44,268 nt of DNA from Acidimicrobiaceae bacterium (GTDB lineage Bacteria > Actinomycetota > Acidimicrobiia > Acidimicrobiales > RAAP-2), in assembly GCA_003134515.1 (NCBI GenBank), contig PLBM01000119.1:1-44268 (forward strand), written 5' to 3'. Below, piece after piece: positions 8,206-16,367 of the stretch. How positions within the stretch are numbered: position 1 is the stretch's first letter; the number at the start of each line of letters is the position of its first letter. The notes below the pieces were generated by a model that was not told the origin of the DNA, did no database searches, and saw only the letters and a program-made list of their open reading frames with translations. The position numbers and the translations under genes are program-made.

Positions 8206-10598
8206 TGAAGCGTTTTCGCCCGTTCTGGACACCGCTACGGGTATTGGACGCGGTGCTGGTGTTCCTCATCATCTACGTCACGATCTGGGCGCTGCATCCC
8301 CAACTACTCTTCTCCTCGTCGCTCATCACGGGCGGCGACACCGGCTCGCACGTGGCGCTGCCGGCGTACTTGCGAACGACCGGCAATCTCTTTAATTTCA
8401 CGCCGTGGTACCCCGGCTGGCTCGCCGGACTTCCCGCCTACACCTACTACTTCGTCCTGCCCGACGTCCTCGCGTCGTTCGCGAGTTACGTCATTGGCTT
8501 CGCGGTAGCTTTCAAACTCGCGACGGTCCTGGGTTCGGTGCTGATGCCGATCACCGCCTACGCGATGGGCCGGCTCTTTCGAGCCCCCCGCCCCATCCCG
8601 CTCGCGCTCGCGCTCGCCACGTTGCCCTTTCTCTTTGACGCGTCATTCACGATTGACGGCGGCAATCTCTTTTCGACCATGGCCGGGGAGTACGCCTTCT
8701 CACTCTCGCTCGCCCTGGCGCTGTTGACGATCGGACTGTTCGCGCGCGGCGTGCGCTCCGGTCCGGGTTACTGGCTCGCGGCGCTTGCCCTCAGTGCCAC
8801 GCTGGCCTCGCACGTGCTGCCCTGGCTGTTCAGCCTCGCGGCGATCGCGGTGCTGGTCGTCTTTGAGCTCTTCCAGCGTCGAGGCATCGGCGATCCCCGT
8901 GACTTCGATCTCGTTCGCGGGGACTACGCCCGACCCGTTCGCTTCGCCGTGGGCGCCGGGTTGCTCTCCTTTGGACTCTCGGCCTGGTGGCTCTTGCCCT
9001 TGGCGACGTCTCAGTCGCTTTCGGATTCGCTCGGGTACGTGAACGACAAAGTCTCGACGTTGCACGATATTTTCACGACCCTGGGGTGGTTCAACGCGAG
9101 CGGCGGCGCGGCGGGGGACCGCTGGGTGATTCTCCTGAGTGCCGTGGCGATCATCGTGGCCGTCATCGTGCGAGATCGTCTGGGCTTGGTCCTGGCGACC
9201 CTGACGGTGTGCTCATTCTGGGCCTTCGTGCTCGACCCGCAAAGCGCCATTTGGAACGAACGTCTGGTGCCCTTTTGGTTCATCTCGATTCACCTCATTG
9301 CCGGTTGGCTCGTGGGGTATCTCGCCTGGCGCTGGGCCCAGCGCGAACCGACCCGCACGCGATGGCCGACGTCTATAAGAGACGACGACGCCAGCGACGT
9401 CGACGAGCTCGTCAGCGAAAGCGTCGCCGACGAGACCCTTGTCGACACGAATCTTTGGCGCGAGCACGACCTCGATCCGCAGCGTCGCACGCGTCGCATC
9501 GTGGGCGCCACGGTCGTCGTCGCGCTGCTCGGTTTTCTCTCCACGGTGCCCGGGCAGATCACGTCGATTGCGAGCGATCTGCACTTATCCACCAGCGGGA
9601 ACCAGGTGAGCAGTTGGGCGCAGTGGAACTACTCGGGCTATCAAGCCAGGCCCGCCTGGCCCGAGTACCACGACCTCATGACCACGATGGGCAACGTCGC
9701 CAAGCGCTACGGCTGTGGTCGCGCGATGTGGGAGTACAACTCTTCAGAGAATCGCTTCGGCACGCCCGAGGCGCTGATGTTGTTGCCCTACTGGACGAAC
9801 AACTGCGTCGACTCGATGGAGGGGCTCCTCATGGAGTCTTCGCCGACGACGCCCTATCACTACCTCGATCAAGCCGAACTCTCCGCGGCGCCGAGCAACC
9901 CCCAAGCGGGACTCGACTACGGCTCGCTCAACGTGAATCTGGGCGTGCGCCACTTGCAGATGCTCGGGGTGAAATATTTCATGGCCTTCTCCGCCAAGGT
10001 CATCTCCGAGGCCCAGGCCGACCCCCAACTCCAACTCATCGCAACGACCAGGGCCTGGCCCGCGCCCGGCGTGAAGTGGCGGATCTATCTCATAAGGCAC
10101 AGTCCCATGGTCCAGGCGCTGACGAAAACGCCCAACGTGGTCGCGAACATCGCGGGCCTCTCGCAGTGGCTCAAGGCCAATCAGACGTGGTGGCTCACTC
10201 CTTCGCTGCAGGGCGTCTACGCCGCCAGCGCCGGGCCGGCCAGTTGGCCCCGCGCGAGTTCCATCAAGTCCATGACCAGTTCATCGGTACTTCCGACAGT
10301 GGTGGTGAGCCACGTCAACGTCGGATTGCAGTCGATCTCGTTTCACGTCAGTCGCGTCGGCGTGCCGGTACTCGTGAAGATCTCGTACTTTCCGCGCTGG
10401 CACGCGTCGGGCGCCAGCGGCCCCTATCGAGTGAGCCCGAACCTGATGGTGGTCGTGCCGACTTCGAAGAACGTGTCGCTCAACTACACCACGACCCCGG
10501 CGCTCATCGTGGGCAACGTGGTGAGCGACCTCACCGTGCTCGCGGGCTTGGCGACAATCTGGTTTGCGATTCGAAGGCGTCGAAACCTCTCCCGGTAG
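8205..10598 (+). CDS. Polytopic GT-C-like membrane protein (6-PTPS-related domain family)
   Basis: A 797-residue membrane protein starting one base into the stop codon of the CPBP protease gene. After the first helix it carries GGDTGSHVALPAYLR (about residues 43-57) in the first external loop, the hallmark of the family annotated as 6-pyruvoyl-tetrahydropterin-synthase-related membrane proteins and of GT-C-fold transferases, where acidic loop residues bind a lipid-linked sugar. About ten helices follow. An acidic, Arg-rich cytoplasmic loop lies near 385-430, then an extracytoplasmic domain from about 455 to 760 and a final helix with an Arg-rich tail. It is most likely a lipid-phosphate-sugar-dependent glycosyltransferase of envelope biogenesis. 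The specific reaction is inference from the fold only. Confidence 0.75.
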   Translation: MKRFRPFWTPLRVLDAVLVFLIIYVTIWALHPQLLFSSSLITGGDTGSHVALPAYLRTTGNLFNFTPWYPGWLAGLPAYTYYFVLPDVLASFASYVIGFAVAFKLATVLGSVLMPITAYAMGRLFRAPRPIPLALALATLPFLFDASFTIDGGNLFSTMAGEYAFSLSLALALLTIGLFARGVRSGPGYWLAALALSATLASHVLPWLFSLAAIAVLVVFELFQRRGIGDPRDFDLVRGDYARPVRFAVGAGLLSFGLSAWWLLPLATSQSLSDSLGYVNDKVSTLHDIFTTLGWFNASGGAAGDRWVILLSAVAIIVAVIVRDRLGLVLATLTVCSFWAFVLDPQSAIWNERLVPFWFISIHLIAGWLVGYLAWRWAQREPTRTRWPTSIRDDDASDVDELVSESVADETLVDTNLWREHDLDPQRRTRRIVGATVVVALLGFLSTVPGQITSIASDLHLSTSGNQVSSWAQWNYSGYQARPAWPEYHDLMTTMGNVAKRYGCGRAMWEYNSSENRFGTPEALMLLPYWTNNCVDSMEGLLMESSPTTPYHYLDQAELSAAPSNPQAGLDYGSLNVNLGVRHLQMLGVKYFMAFSAKVISEAQADPQLQLIATTRAWPAPGVKWRIYLIRHSPMVQALTKTPNVVANIAGLSQWLKANQTWWLTPSLQGVYAASAGPASWPRASSIKSMTSSSVLPTVVVSHVNVGLQSISFHVSRVGVPVLVKISYFPRWHASGASGPYRVSPNLMVVVPTSKNVSLNYTTTPALIVGNVVSDLTVLAGLATIWFAIRRRRNLSR

Positions 10599-10609
10599 TG
10601 TGAAGAGTC

Positions 10610-11959
10610 GTGGACACGAGCGTCATCTTTAAGGCCTACGACGTGCGTGGCACCTACCCTGACCAGCTCGACGACGACGTGGCACGGGCCATCGGTTCGG
10701 CCTTCGCGACGTTCGCTCAGTCGCCGCGACTTGTGGTGGCGCGCGACATGCGCGTCTCGGGGGTGGCACTGGCTAACGCCTTCGCGCGGGGCGCGCGCGC
10801 CGTGGGTGTCGAGGTGCTCGACCTCGGTCTGGCGTCGACGGACTTTCTCTACTTCGCCTCCGGTTTTCTCGACGTGCCCGGCGCGATGTTCACCGCGTCG
10901 CACAACCCGGCCCAGTACAACGGCGTCAAGCTCTGTCTCGCGGGCGCCAAGCCGATCAGTCTGGAGTCGGGTCTTATCGAAATCGAAGCGATGACCAACG
11001 AGTTCTACGCCGCTCGCGCTGCGGGAGATCTGGCCCCGTACAGCACGCTCGATCTCACCAATGAGTGGGTGACCCACGTGCACACCTTCGCTGACGTGGC
11101 GGCCTTTCGCCCCCTTAAGATCGTCGCCGACACCGCCAACGGCATGGGCGGCTTCGTAGCGCCCCTGGTCTTTGCCGGACTGCCCTTCGAGCTCGAGATT
11201 CTCTATCCCGAACTCGACGGCACGTTTCCCAATCACCCGGCCGACCCGCTCAATCCTGAGAACGTGAAGGACTTGCAGCGACGGGTCCTCGAGACCCACG
11301 CGGACCTCGGTCTCGCCTTTGACGGCGACGCCGACCGCGTCTTTCTCATCGACGAACTGGCCCAACCGGTCAGTGGTTCCGCCACGACGGCGATGGTCGC
11401 GTCAGCGATGTTAAAACGTCACCCCGGCGCGACGATTCTCTACAACTTGATCTGTTCTAAATCGGTGCCCGAGGTCATTAGCGAAGAGGGCGGCGTCGCG
11501 CTGAAAACGCGCGTCGGCCACAGCTACATCAAACAGGTCATGGCCGAGAGCGGCGCCGTCTTTGGCGGCGAGCACTCGGGCCACTACTACTACCGCGACA
11601 ACTACCGCGCGGACTCCGGGATCATCACGGCCTTCGTGGTCTTGGAGTTGATGAGCGAATCGGAAAAGCCGCTGTCGGAGTTGGTGAAGCCCTTTCAGCG
11701 CTACGTCGACTCCGGAGAGATCAATACCGAAGTGACGAATCCCGCCGAGACGGTCGAGCGCGTCGCCAAGACGCTCGAGGGCAGTGGCGTCAGTGTGGAC
11801 CTGCTCGACGGTCTCACGGCCGACTACGGCTCGTGGTGGTTCAATCTTCGCCCCTCGAACACCGAGCCGTTGCTACGTTTGAACGTGGAAGCCAACGACG
11901 ACGCCTCGTGCCGCGCGCACGTGAAAGAAGTGCTGGCCCTAATCAAGGAGAACGACTGA
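10610..11959 (+). CDS. manB: Phosphomannomutase/phosphoglucomutase
   Basis: Interconverts mannose-6-phosphate and mannose-1-phosphate, feeding GDP-mannose for surface glycans. The 449 residues carry all four signatures of the alpha-D-phosphohexomutase family: phosphoserine loop TASHNP (Ser 97), metal site DGDADR (238-243), sugar specificity loop GGEHSGH (319-325), and phosphate-binding RPSNTEP (414-420). The GEHSGH form fits bacterial PMM/PGM enzymes that use mannose and glucose phosphates. The start is GTG, preceded by GAAGAG as a ribosome site. The stop overlaps the next start (TGATG). It sits with the Rmd-like and glycosyltransferase genes, which supports a GDP-mannose-derived product. Confidence 0.94.
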   Translation: MDTSVIFKAYDVRGTYPDQLDDDVARAIGSAFATFAQSPRLVVARDMRVSGVALANAFARGARAVGVEVLDLGLASTDFLYFASGFLDVPGAMFTASHNPAQYNGVKLCLAGAKPISLESGLIEIEAMTNEFYAARAAGDLAPYSTLDLTNEWVTHVHTFADVAAFRPLKIVADTANGMGGFVAPLVFAGLPFELEILYPELDGTFPNHPADPLNPENVKDLQRRVLETHADLGLAFDGDADRVFLIDELAQPVSGSATTAMVASAMLKRHPGATILYNLICSKSVPEVISEEGGVALKTRVGHSYIKQVMAESGAVFGGEHSGHYYYRDNYRADSGIITAFVVLELMSESEKPLSELVKPFQRYVDSGEINTEVTNPAETVERVAKTLEGSGVSVDLLDGLTADYGSWWFNLRPSNTEPLLRLNVEANDDASCRAHVKEVLALIKEND

Positions 11960-12186
11960 TGCCCCTGGACGCGTTTCTACTCGACCTGCTCGAGGACCCG
12001 GTTGATCACGGGACACTCTTGTACGTGCCCTCAAAGGACGTGCTGTTCAACCCGCGCCGTCGCGTCGCCTACGAGGTTCGCGATTCAATTCCGGTGTTAC
12101 TGCCCGACGAATCGCGTCCGGTGGATGAGGACGAAGAGCGCACCTTCAAGGAAGATCCCGACGCTCGTTTCACCGGCGTCAAGTAG
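11959..12186 (+). CDS. Trm112-like / UPF0434 family small protein
   Basis: A 75-residue protein with the Trm112 family pattern: an N-terminal LLDLLEDPVDHGTL, then LFNPRRRVAYEVRDSIPVLLPDESR. The last segment matches the highly conserved YxVxDGIPVLLPxEA end of the family. Zinc cysteines of the eukaryotic Trm112 are not present. In eukaryotes Trm112 activates methyltransferases; the bacterial role is unknown. The start ATG overlaps the phosphomannomutase stop by one base, so the two are translationally coupled. The pairing of a phosphomannomutase with this small protein is, to my knowledge, common in actinobacteria. The acidic C-terminal tail is unremarkable. Confidence 0.85.
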   Translation: MPLDAFLLDLLEDPVDHGTLLYVPSKDVLFNPRRRVAYEVRDSIPVLLPDESRPVDEDEERTFKEDPDARFTGVK

Positions 12187-12201
12187 TCGCTTGCTTAGCG
12201 A
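12187..12201. terminator. Small hairpin between convergent genes
   Basis: TCGCT and AGCGA are separated by a 5-base loop. The element starts right after the Trm112-like stop and covers the stop of the convergent thiolase. There is no T tract, so termination activity is uncertain. Confidence 0.3.
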
Positions 12202-13403
12202 AGGCGCTCGACGATCATGGCCATTCCCTGGCCGCCGCCCACGCACATTGACTCGAGGCCGAAGCGCTTGTCGGCGTCTTCGAGTGAGTTGAGCAACGTC
12301 GTCATGATGCGCGCACCGGTCATGCCAAAGGGGTGACCGAGGGCGATCGCGCCGCCGCGGATATTGAGCTTGTCGAGCTTGATGCCGAGGTGCTTCGCAC
12401 TCGGCAGGACCTGCGCAGCGAAGGCTTCGTTGATCTCGACCAGGTCAATGTCCTCCATGGTCATGTTCGCGCGGCGAAGCGCCTGGCGACAGGCCTCGAT
12501 CGGACCGAGTCCCATGATCTCGGGATTCAGTCCGCTGACGCCGCTCGCGACGACGCGCGCCAAGGGCTTGATGCCGAGCTCTTTAGCTTTGGTGTCACTC
12601 ATGACGATGACGCCCGCGGCGCCGTCGTTGAGCGGACAGGCGTTGCCGGCGGTGATAGTGCCGCCGGGGCGAAAGACGGGCTGGAGAGTGGCGAGTTTCT
12701 CGAGAGTGGTGCCGGCGCGCGGGCCGTCGTCTTTGGCGACGACGGTGCCGTCGGGCAACGTCACTGGCGTGATTTCGCGCTCGAAGAAACCGTTCTCTTG
12801 GTGCGCGACGGCGAGCTCTTGAGAGCGCAGCGCGAACTCGTCCATCTCGTGACGCGAGACCTTCTCGAACTCGGCGACGTTCTCCGCCGTTTGGCCCATG
12901 GCGATGTAGATGTCGGGCAGCCCCTCGGGCGGCGACCAGGGATCGGTGGCTTTTTCGGAGCGTTGCTTGCTGCGCTCGATCGCGTCGGCGAAGAGGGGGT
13001 TGCGGGCGGCGCCCGTGTCGCTCGCGCCGCTGGCAAATCGTGACACCGTCTCGACGCCCGCAGAGATGAAAATGTCACCTTCGCGGGCACGGATGGCGTG
13101 GGTGGCCATGCGGATGGTCTGCAGGGACGAGGAGCAGTAACGGTTGACCGTGACGCCGGGCACGTCGTCGAGACCGGCCAGCACCGCGGCCACCCGCGCG
13201 ATATTAAAGCCCGCCTCGCCAGCCGGCTGGCCGCAGCCCACCATGAGGTCTTCCACGCTGTGGGGATCGAGCTCGGGCACTTTTTCTAAAAGCGCGCGCA
13301 CGATGAGTACGGTGAGGTCGTCGGGACGCATGTCCACGAATGATCCCTTGAAGGCACGCCCGATCGGGGTACGCGCGGTGGCGACGATGACGGCTTCGGG
13401 CAT
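12195..13403 (-). CDS. Acetyl-CoA C-acyltransferase (thiolase)
   Basis: Degradative or biosynthetic thiolase of 402 residues that cleaves 3-ketoacyl-CoA or condenses acetyl-CoA. The nucleophile is Cys 90 in NRYCSSSLQ; the other conserved elements are NEAFAAQ, GGAIALGHPFGMTGAR with His 357, and CVGGGQG with the second catalytic Cys 387. Full family length, no targeting signal, so cytoplasmic. The ATG has a strong ribosome site GAGGAGGA just upstream. A perfect inverted repeat lies 13-32 bases upstream of the start codon and is a likely repressor site. The riboflavin synthase gene is upstream on the same strand, and an acyl-CoA dehydrogenase is nearby, consistent with beta-oxidation. The chain-length preference cannot be told. 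Confidence 0.94.
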   Translation of the reverse strand: MPEAVIVATARTPIGRAFKGSFVDMRPDDLTVLIVRALLEKVPELDPHSVEDLMVGCGQPAGEAGFNIARVAAVLAGLDDVPGVTVNRYCSSSLQTIRMATHAIRAREGDIFISAGVETVSRFASGASDTGAARNPLFADAIERSKQRSEKATDPWSPPEGLPDIYIAMGQTAENVAEFEKVSRHEMDEFALRSQELAVAHQENGFFEREITPVTLPDGTVVAKDDGPRAGTTLEKLATLQPVFRPGGTITAGNACPLNDGAAGVIVMSDTKAKELGIKPLARVVASGVSGLNPEIMGLGPIEACRQALRRANMTMEDIDLVEINEAFAAQVLPSAKHLGIKLDKLNIRGGAIALGHPFGMTGARIMTTLLNSLEDADKRFGLESMCVGGGQGMAMIVERLR

Positions 13404-13415
13404 GGATTCCTCCTC

Positions 13416-13435
13416 GAGTTACCAATACGTAACTC
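13416..13435. promoter_or_regulatory. Perfect inverted repeat upstream of the thiolase, candidate repressor operator
   Basis: GAGTTAC at 13416-13422 and GTAACTC at 13429-13435 flank the 6-base spacer CAATAC. The element abuts the thiolase ribosome site and lies in the short gap between ribC and the thiolase. Its size (7-base arms, 20 bases overall) fits a dimeric TetR-type operator such as those controlling acyl-CoA genes. The regulator is not in the window. Confidence 0.5.
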
Positions 13436-13468
13436 TGGCGAGCCTAGTGACTCGCTGGCGTGCACGAC

Positions 13469-13975
13469 TTAGGTCGCCTCGAGTGGTCCGGCGTCGGCGA
13501 AGCCCTGACGGACGCCGGTACCCGCACGACGCGCCAGCTGGTCCGGTTCGAAGAGCATCCAGTAGGCATTACGGGCGTGGCTGCGTGAGCGGTTCTCAAA
13601 GACCGTGGCCAAGACCTGGGGATCGTCGGATTCGTCTTCGTGCACGAAGACTTCGAGAATCGGCGTCGAGGTCATGAGTTGGGCCTGCATGATGCCGAGC
13701 GAGGCCTCGTGCGCGCACTGTTTGTCGATGGCGGCTGACCCGGGCATGCCGAGCACGACCACGATGGCGGCGCCGTCGCGTTCGATCATGTTCTTCGCGG
13801 CGACTGCCAGATCCTTAAAACCGGGCACGGTCTCGCTAATGACGTGAAACGTCGTGCCGTGGCCGGGGCACAGGGCGAGTTCGTTTCGAGCGGCGCGGCC
13901 CATGTCGTAGCGAGCGAACATCGTGTCGATCACGCCGATCTTCACCTTCGCGCGGGACTTCTTCTTGTTGTCCAC
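13469..13975 (-). CDS. ribC: Riboflavin synthase, archaeal type
   Basis: Converts two molecules of 6,7-dimethyl-8-ribityllumazine to riboflavin. The 168 residues resemble the methanogen enzyme, not the two-domain bacterial RibE. Recognisable blocks are KIGVIDTMFARYDM, TVPGFKDLAVAAKNM, LGMPG, DKQCAHEASLGIMQAQLM, VFVHEDE, HARNAYWMLF and the C-terminal AGTGVRQGFADAGP, all matching Methanocaldococcus RibC block by block as I remember it. The protein is a lumazine-synthase relative and probably forms a pentamer in the cytoplasm. An N-terminal Lys-rich extension of about ten residues precedes the first strand. The start is GTG. It is divergent from an FAD-dependent acyl-CoA dehydrogenase and upstream of the thiolase. 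Transfer from archaea or an ancient shared lineage is possible. Confidence 0.92.
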   Translation of the reverse strand: MDNKKKSRAKVKIGVIDTMFARYDMGRAARNELALCPGHGTTFHVISETVPGFKDLAVAAKNMIERDGAAIVVVLGMPGSAAIDKQCAHEASLGIMQAQLMTSTPILEVFVHEDESDDPQVLATVFENRSRSHARNAYWMLFEPDQLARRAGTGVRQGFADAGPLEAT

Positions 13976-14002
13976 GTGACTCCGATCCGTCTATCCAGTG
14001 TA

Positions 14003-14026
14003 GAGAGTGCGACGTCACGCGCTCTC
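14003..14026. promoter_or_regulatory. Imperfect palindrome between ribC and acyl-CoA dehydrogenase
   Basis: GAGAGTGCG and CGCGCTCTC, 9-base arms with one mismatch, flank the 6-base spacer ACGTCA. It sits in the 100-base gap between divergent genes and could be a shared operator. No clear promoter boxes were recognised beside it. Confidence 0.35.
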
Positions 14027-14075
14027 GGAGAAGAAAGGTCGATGCCCTAGAGTGGCCCCGAGAGAGAGGTGGGCC

Positions 14076-15380
14076 ATGGCCTGGGACTTTTCAACCGACG
14101 AAGCGTTCGAAGAACAATTGGTGTGGATGCGCGGCTTCGTGCGTGATGAGATCATGCCCTTAGAGACGTTGCGTCTCGAATACGACCAGATCGTGAAAGT
14201 GATTGAGCCCTTGCAAGAGCAGGTGCGCGCGCGGGGCCTGTGGGCGGCGCATTTGCCGAGTGAGCTCGGCGGCATGGGCTTTGGCCAGGTGAAGCTCGGC
14301 CTGATGCACGAAGTCCTGGGACAGTGCATGTACGCACCGGTCGTCTTTGGCAATAACGCGCCCGACAGTGGCAACGCCGAACTGCTCGCGGCCGGCATGG
14401 AGATGACCGGGCGAGAGGACATTCGAGAGCGTTGGTTGTATCCGCTTCTGAGCGGTTCGATTCGTTCGGGGTTTTCGATGACTGAACCCGACACGGCCGG
14501 CAGTGACCCGCGGCTCTTAAAGACCCGCGCGCGCAAAGACGGCGATGAGTGGGTCATCACCGGGCGCAAGTGGTATACCTCCAACGGCTCGGTGGCCGAC
14601 ATCTTGATCGTGATGGCCGTCACCAATCCCGACGTGCACCCCTACCAGGGCTCGTCGATGTTTGTCGTGCCCGTAGAGACGCCCGGAGTGAAGATCCTGC
14701 GCGACGTCGGTTCGATGGACGACCCCGACGTCGTCTTTGGACGCTTCGGCAACCACGCGGAGATCCTCTACGAAGACGTGCGCGTGCCCGAAGACCACTT
14801 GATCGGCCCCGAAGGATCGGGTTTCTTGCTCGCTCAGACCCGACTCGGACCGGGCCGGATACATCACTGCATGCGCTGGCTCGGACAGTCCCAACGCGCC
14901 TTTGACATGATGTGCGAACGGTCTCTCTCTCGGTTCACCCACGGGTCGCTCCTCGCCGAAAAGCAGACCGTCCTCAACTGGATCGCCGACTCCAAGGCCG
15001 AGATGCACGCGGCGCGCCTGATGACCCTGCACGCCGCTTGGAAGATGGATCAGGTGGGCGCCTCGGCGTCGCGTGACGAGATCGCGATGATCAAGTTCTA
15101 CGGGGCCAACGTATTGCACAACGTCATTGACCGTGCGATCCAGACCTACGGCTCGCTGGGCTACTCCTCCGACATGCCCCTCGAGGCGATGTACCGCGCG
15201 GCGCGCGCGGCAAGAATCTACGACGGCCCCGACGAGGTGCACCGCCAAACGGTGGCGCGCCACGCGCTGCGCGACTACCACGCCAGCGAGATCCCCACTG
15301 ATCACATCCCCACGCGCACGATCGCGGCCAAAAAGAAGTTTGCCGAAGTCTTGGAGTTCTTAGAAGCTGACTCGGTCTAG
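14076..15380 (+). CDS. Acyl-CoA dehydrogenase (ACAD10/11-like)
   Basis: FAD-dependent enzyme of 434 residues that introduces the alpha-beta double bond in acyl-CoA. It shows the helical N-terminal domain, the FSMTEPDTAGSDP flavin segment (about 136-148), ITGRKWYTSNG, the R-x-H-H segment GRIHHCMRWLGQ, QTYGSLGYSSDMPLEAMYR, and the terminal IYDGPDEVHRQTVARHAL. The catalytic-base position holds Asp in YDGPDEVH, where MCAD has Glu; this is normal for the ACAD10/11 group. ATG 14076 was chosen over an upstream in-frame codon because it has the ribosome site GAGAGAGGT and begins the conserved fold. It ends 4 bases inside the convergent LLM gene. Probably part of fatty or branched acyl-CoA breakdown with the nearby thiolase. 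Confidence 0.93.
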   Translation: MAWDFSTDEAFEEQLVWMRGFVRDEIMPLETLRLEYDQIVKVIEPLQEQVRARGLWAAHLPSELGGMGFGQVKLGLMHEVLGQCMYAPVVFGNNAPDSGNAELLAAGMEMTGREDIRERWLYPLLSGSIRSGFSMTEPDTAGSDPRLLKTRARKDGDEWVITGRKWYTSNGSVADILIVMAVTNPDVHPYQGSSMFVVPVETPGVKILRDVGSMDDPDVVFGRFGNHAEILYEDVRVPEDHLIGPEGSGFLLAQTRLGPGRIHHCMRWLGQSQRAFDMMCERSLSRFTHGSLLAEKQTVLNWIADSKAEMHAARLMTLHAAWKMDQVGASASRDEIAMIKFYGANVLHNVIDRAIQTYGSLGYSSDMPLEAMYRAARAARIYDGPDEVHRQTVARHALRDYHASEIPTDHIPTRTIAAKKKFAEVLEFLEADSV

Positions 15381-16330
15381 CGCGGCGCGAGACCTTCGAC
15401 GGCCGCCTTGAGATCGAGGCCAAAGGGCACGATCGCGAGGGTGGGGATCGCGACGCCGGCCTCCACGTAGCGCAAGACGTGCTCGCGACACTCGTCGTAG
15501 GAGCCGTGAATCACCAGTTCGTCGACTACCGAGTCGGGGATGACCTCGTTGGCCAGTTTGCGATCGCCCGCGGCCCAGGCGTCCCACATCGGCGTCAACG
15601 CCTCGCCGCGGCCGAGCCATTTGTGAAACTCGGCGTAGACCGTCACCGTTAGGTACGACGAGATCATCCGGCGCGCGATAAAGCGCGCGGTGTCGGTGTC
15701 TTCAGTGGGGATGACGAAGAGCCGGGCCGCGATGGACTTCCCCTCGCCGACCTCGGCTCGACATTGGGCGACGTCGCTCGCGGCGAGCCAGTTGAGGATG
15801 GCGCCGTCGGCCTCTTTCCCGGCGAGGCGCAACATGCCTGGGCGCAGCGCCCCTAAGAGAATCTCGGGACGGTGAATCACCGGGCGCGAGAGTTTAAAGC
15901 CGTGCACCTCGAAGGTCTCAAAGACTTCGTCGATCTTCTCACCGTCGAGGGCGCGCTTGACAAAACGCAGCACGTCGCGCGTTCTTTGATACGGGTGCTC
16001 GTAGGCGATGCCGTTCCAACGTTCGACGACGGGCTGGCTTGACGCGCCCAGGCCCATCGTGAAGCGTCCCTCGGCAACTTCGGCCAACGCCGCGATGCTC
16101 ATCGCGAGCAGACCGGGGCCGCGGGTGAAGACCGGCGTCACCGCGACGCCGAGATTGAGACGCGGCTCGACGGCCGCCGCCAAGGTCAAGGGAGTGAAGC
16201 CGTCGGCGCCGTCGACCTCGGCCGACCAGACGTCGGTGTAGCCGAGGTCGGCCAGACGATGGAACCACTCACGGTGTTCGTTGAGGGTGACGCCGTCAAA
16301 GGGAATGGTGATGCCGTAGCGAGAAGTCAT
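15377..16330 (-). CDS. LLM-class F420-dependent oxidoreductase
   Basis: A 317-residue TIM-barrel oxidoreductase of the luciferase-like monooxygenase family, probably using coenzyme F420. Conserved features are the N-terminal strand YGITIPFDGV, LGYTDVWSAEVDGADGFTPL, LGVAVTPVFTRGPGLLAMSIAALAEVAEGRFTMGLGASS, YQRTRDVLRFVKRAL, PEILLGALRPGMLRLAGKEADGAILNW, and a C-terminal GSYDECREHVLRYVEAGV. The frame is open further upstream, but ATG 16330 begins directly at the first strand. The substrate cannot be inferred; such enzymes act on many hydrides and xenobiotics. It overlaps the acyl-CoA dehydrogenase end by 4 bases (convergent). Confidence 0.88.
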   Translation of the reverse strand: MTSRYGITIPFDGVTLNEHREWFHRLADLGYTDVWSAEVDGADGFTPLTLAAAVEPRLNLGVAVTPVFTRGPGLLAMSIAALAEVAEGRFTMGLGASSQPVVERWNGIAYEHPYQRTRDVLRFVKRALDGEKIDEVFETFEVHGFKLSRPVIHRPEILLGALRPGMLRLAGKEADGAILNWLAASDVAQCRAEVGEGKSIAARLFVIPTEDTDTARFIARRMISSYLTVTVYAEFHKWLGRGEALTPMWDAWAAGDRKLANEVIPDSVVDELVIHGSYDECREHVLRYVEAGVAIPTLAIVPFGLDLKAAVEGLAPR

Positions 16331-16367
16331 GGCTTCAGTGTTCCAGATGGCGCGCACCCTCGCCGGT

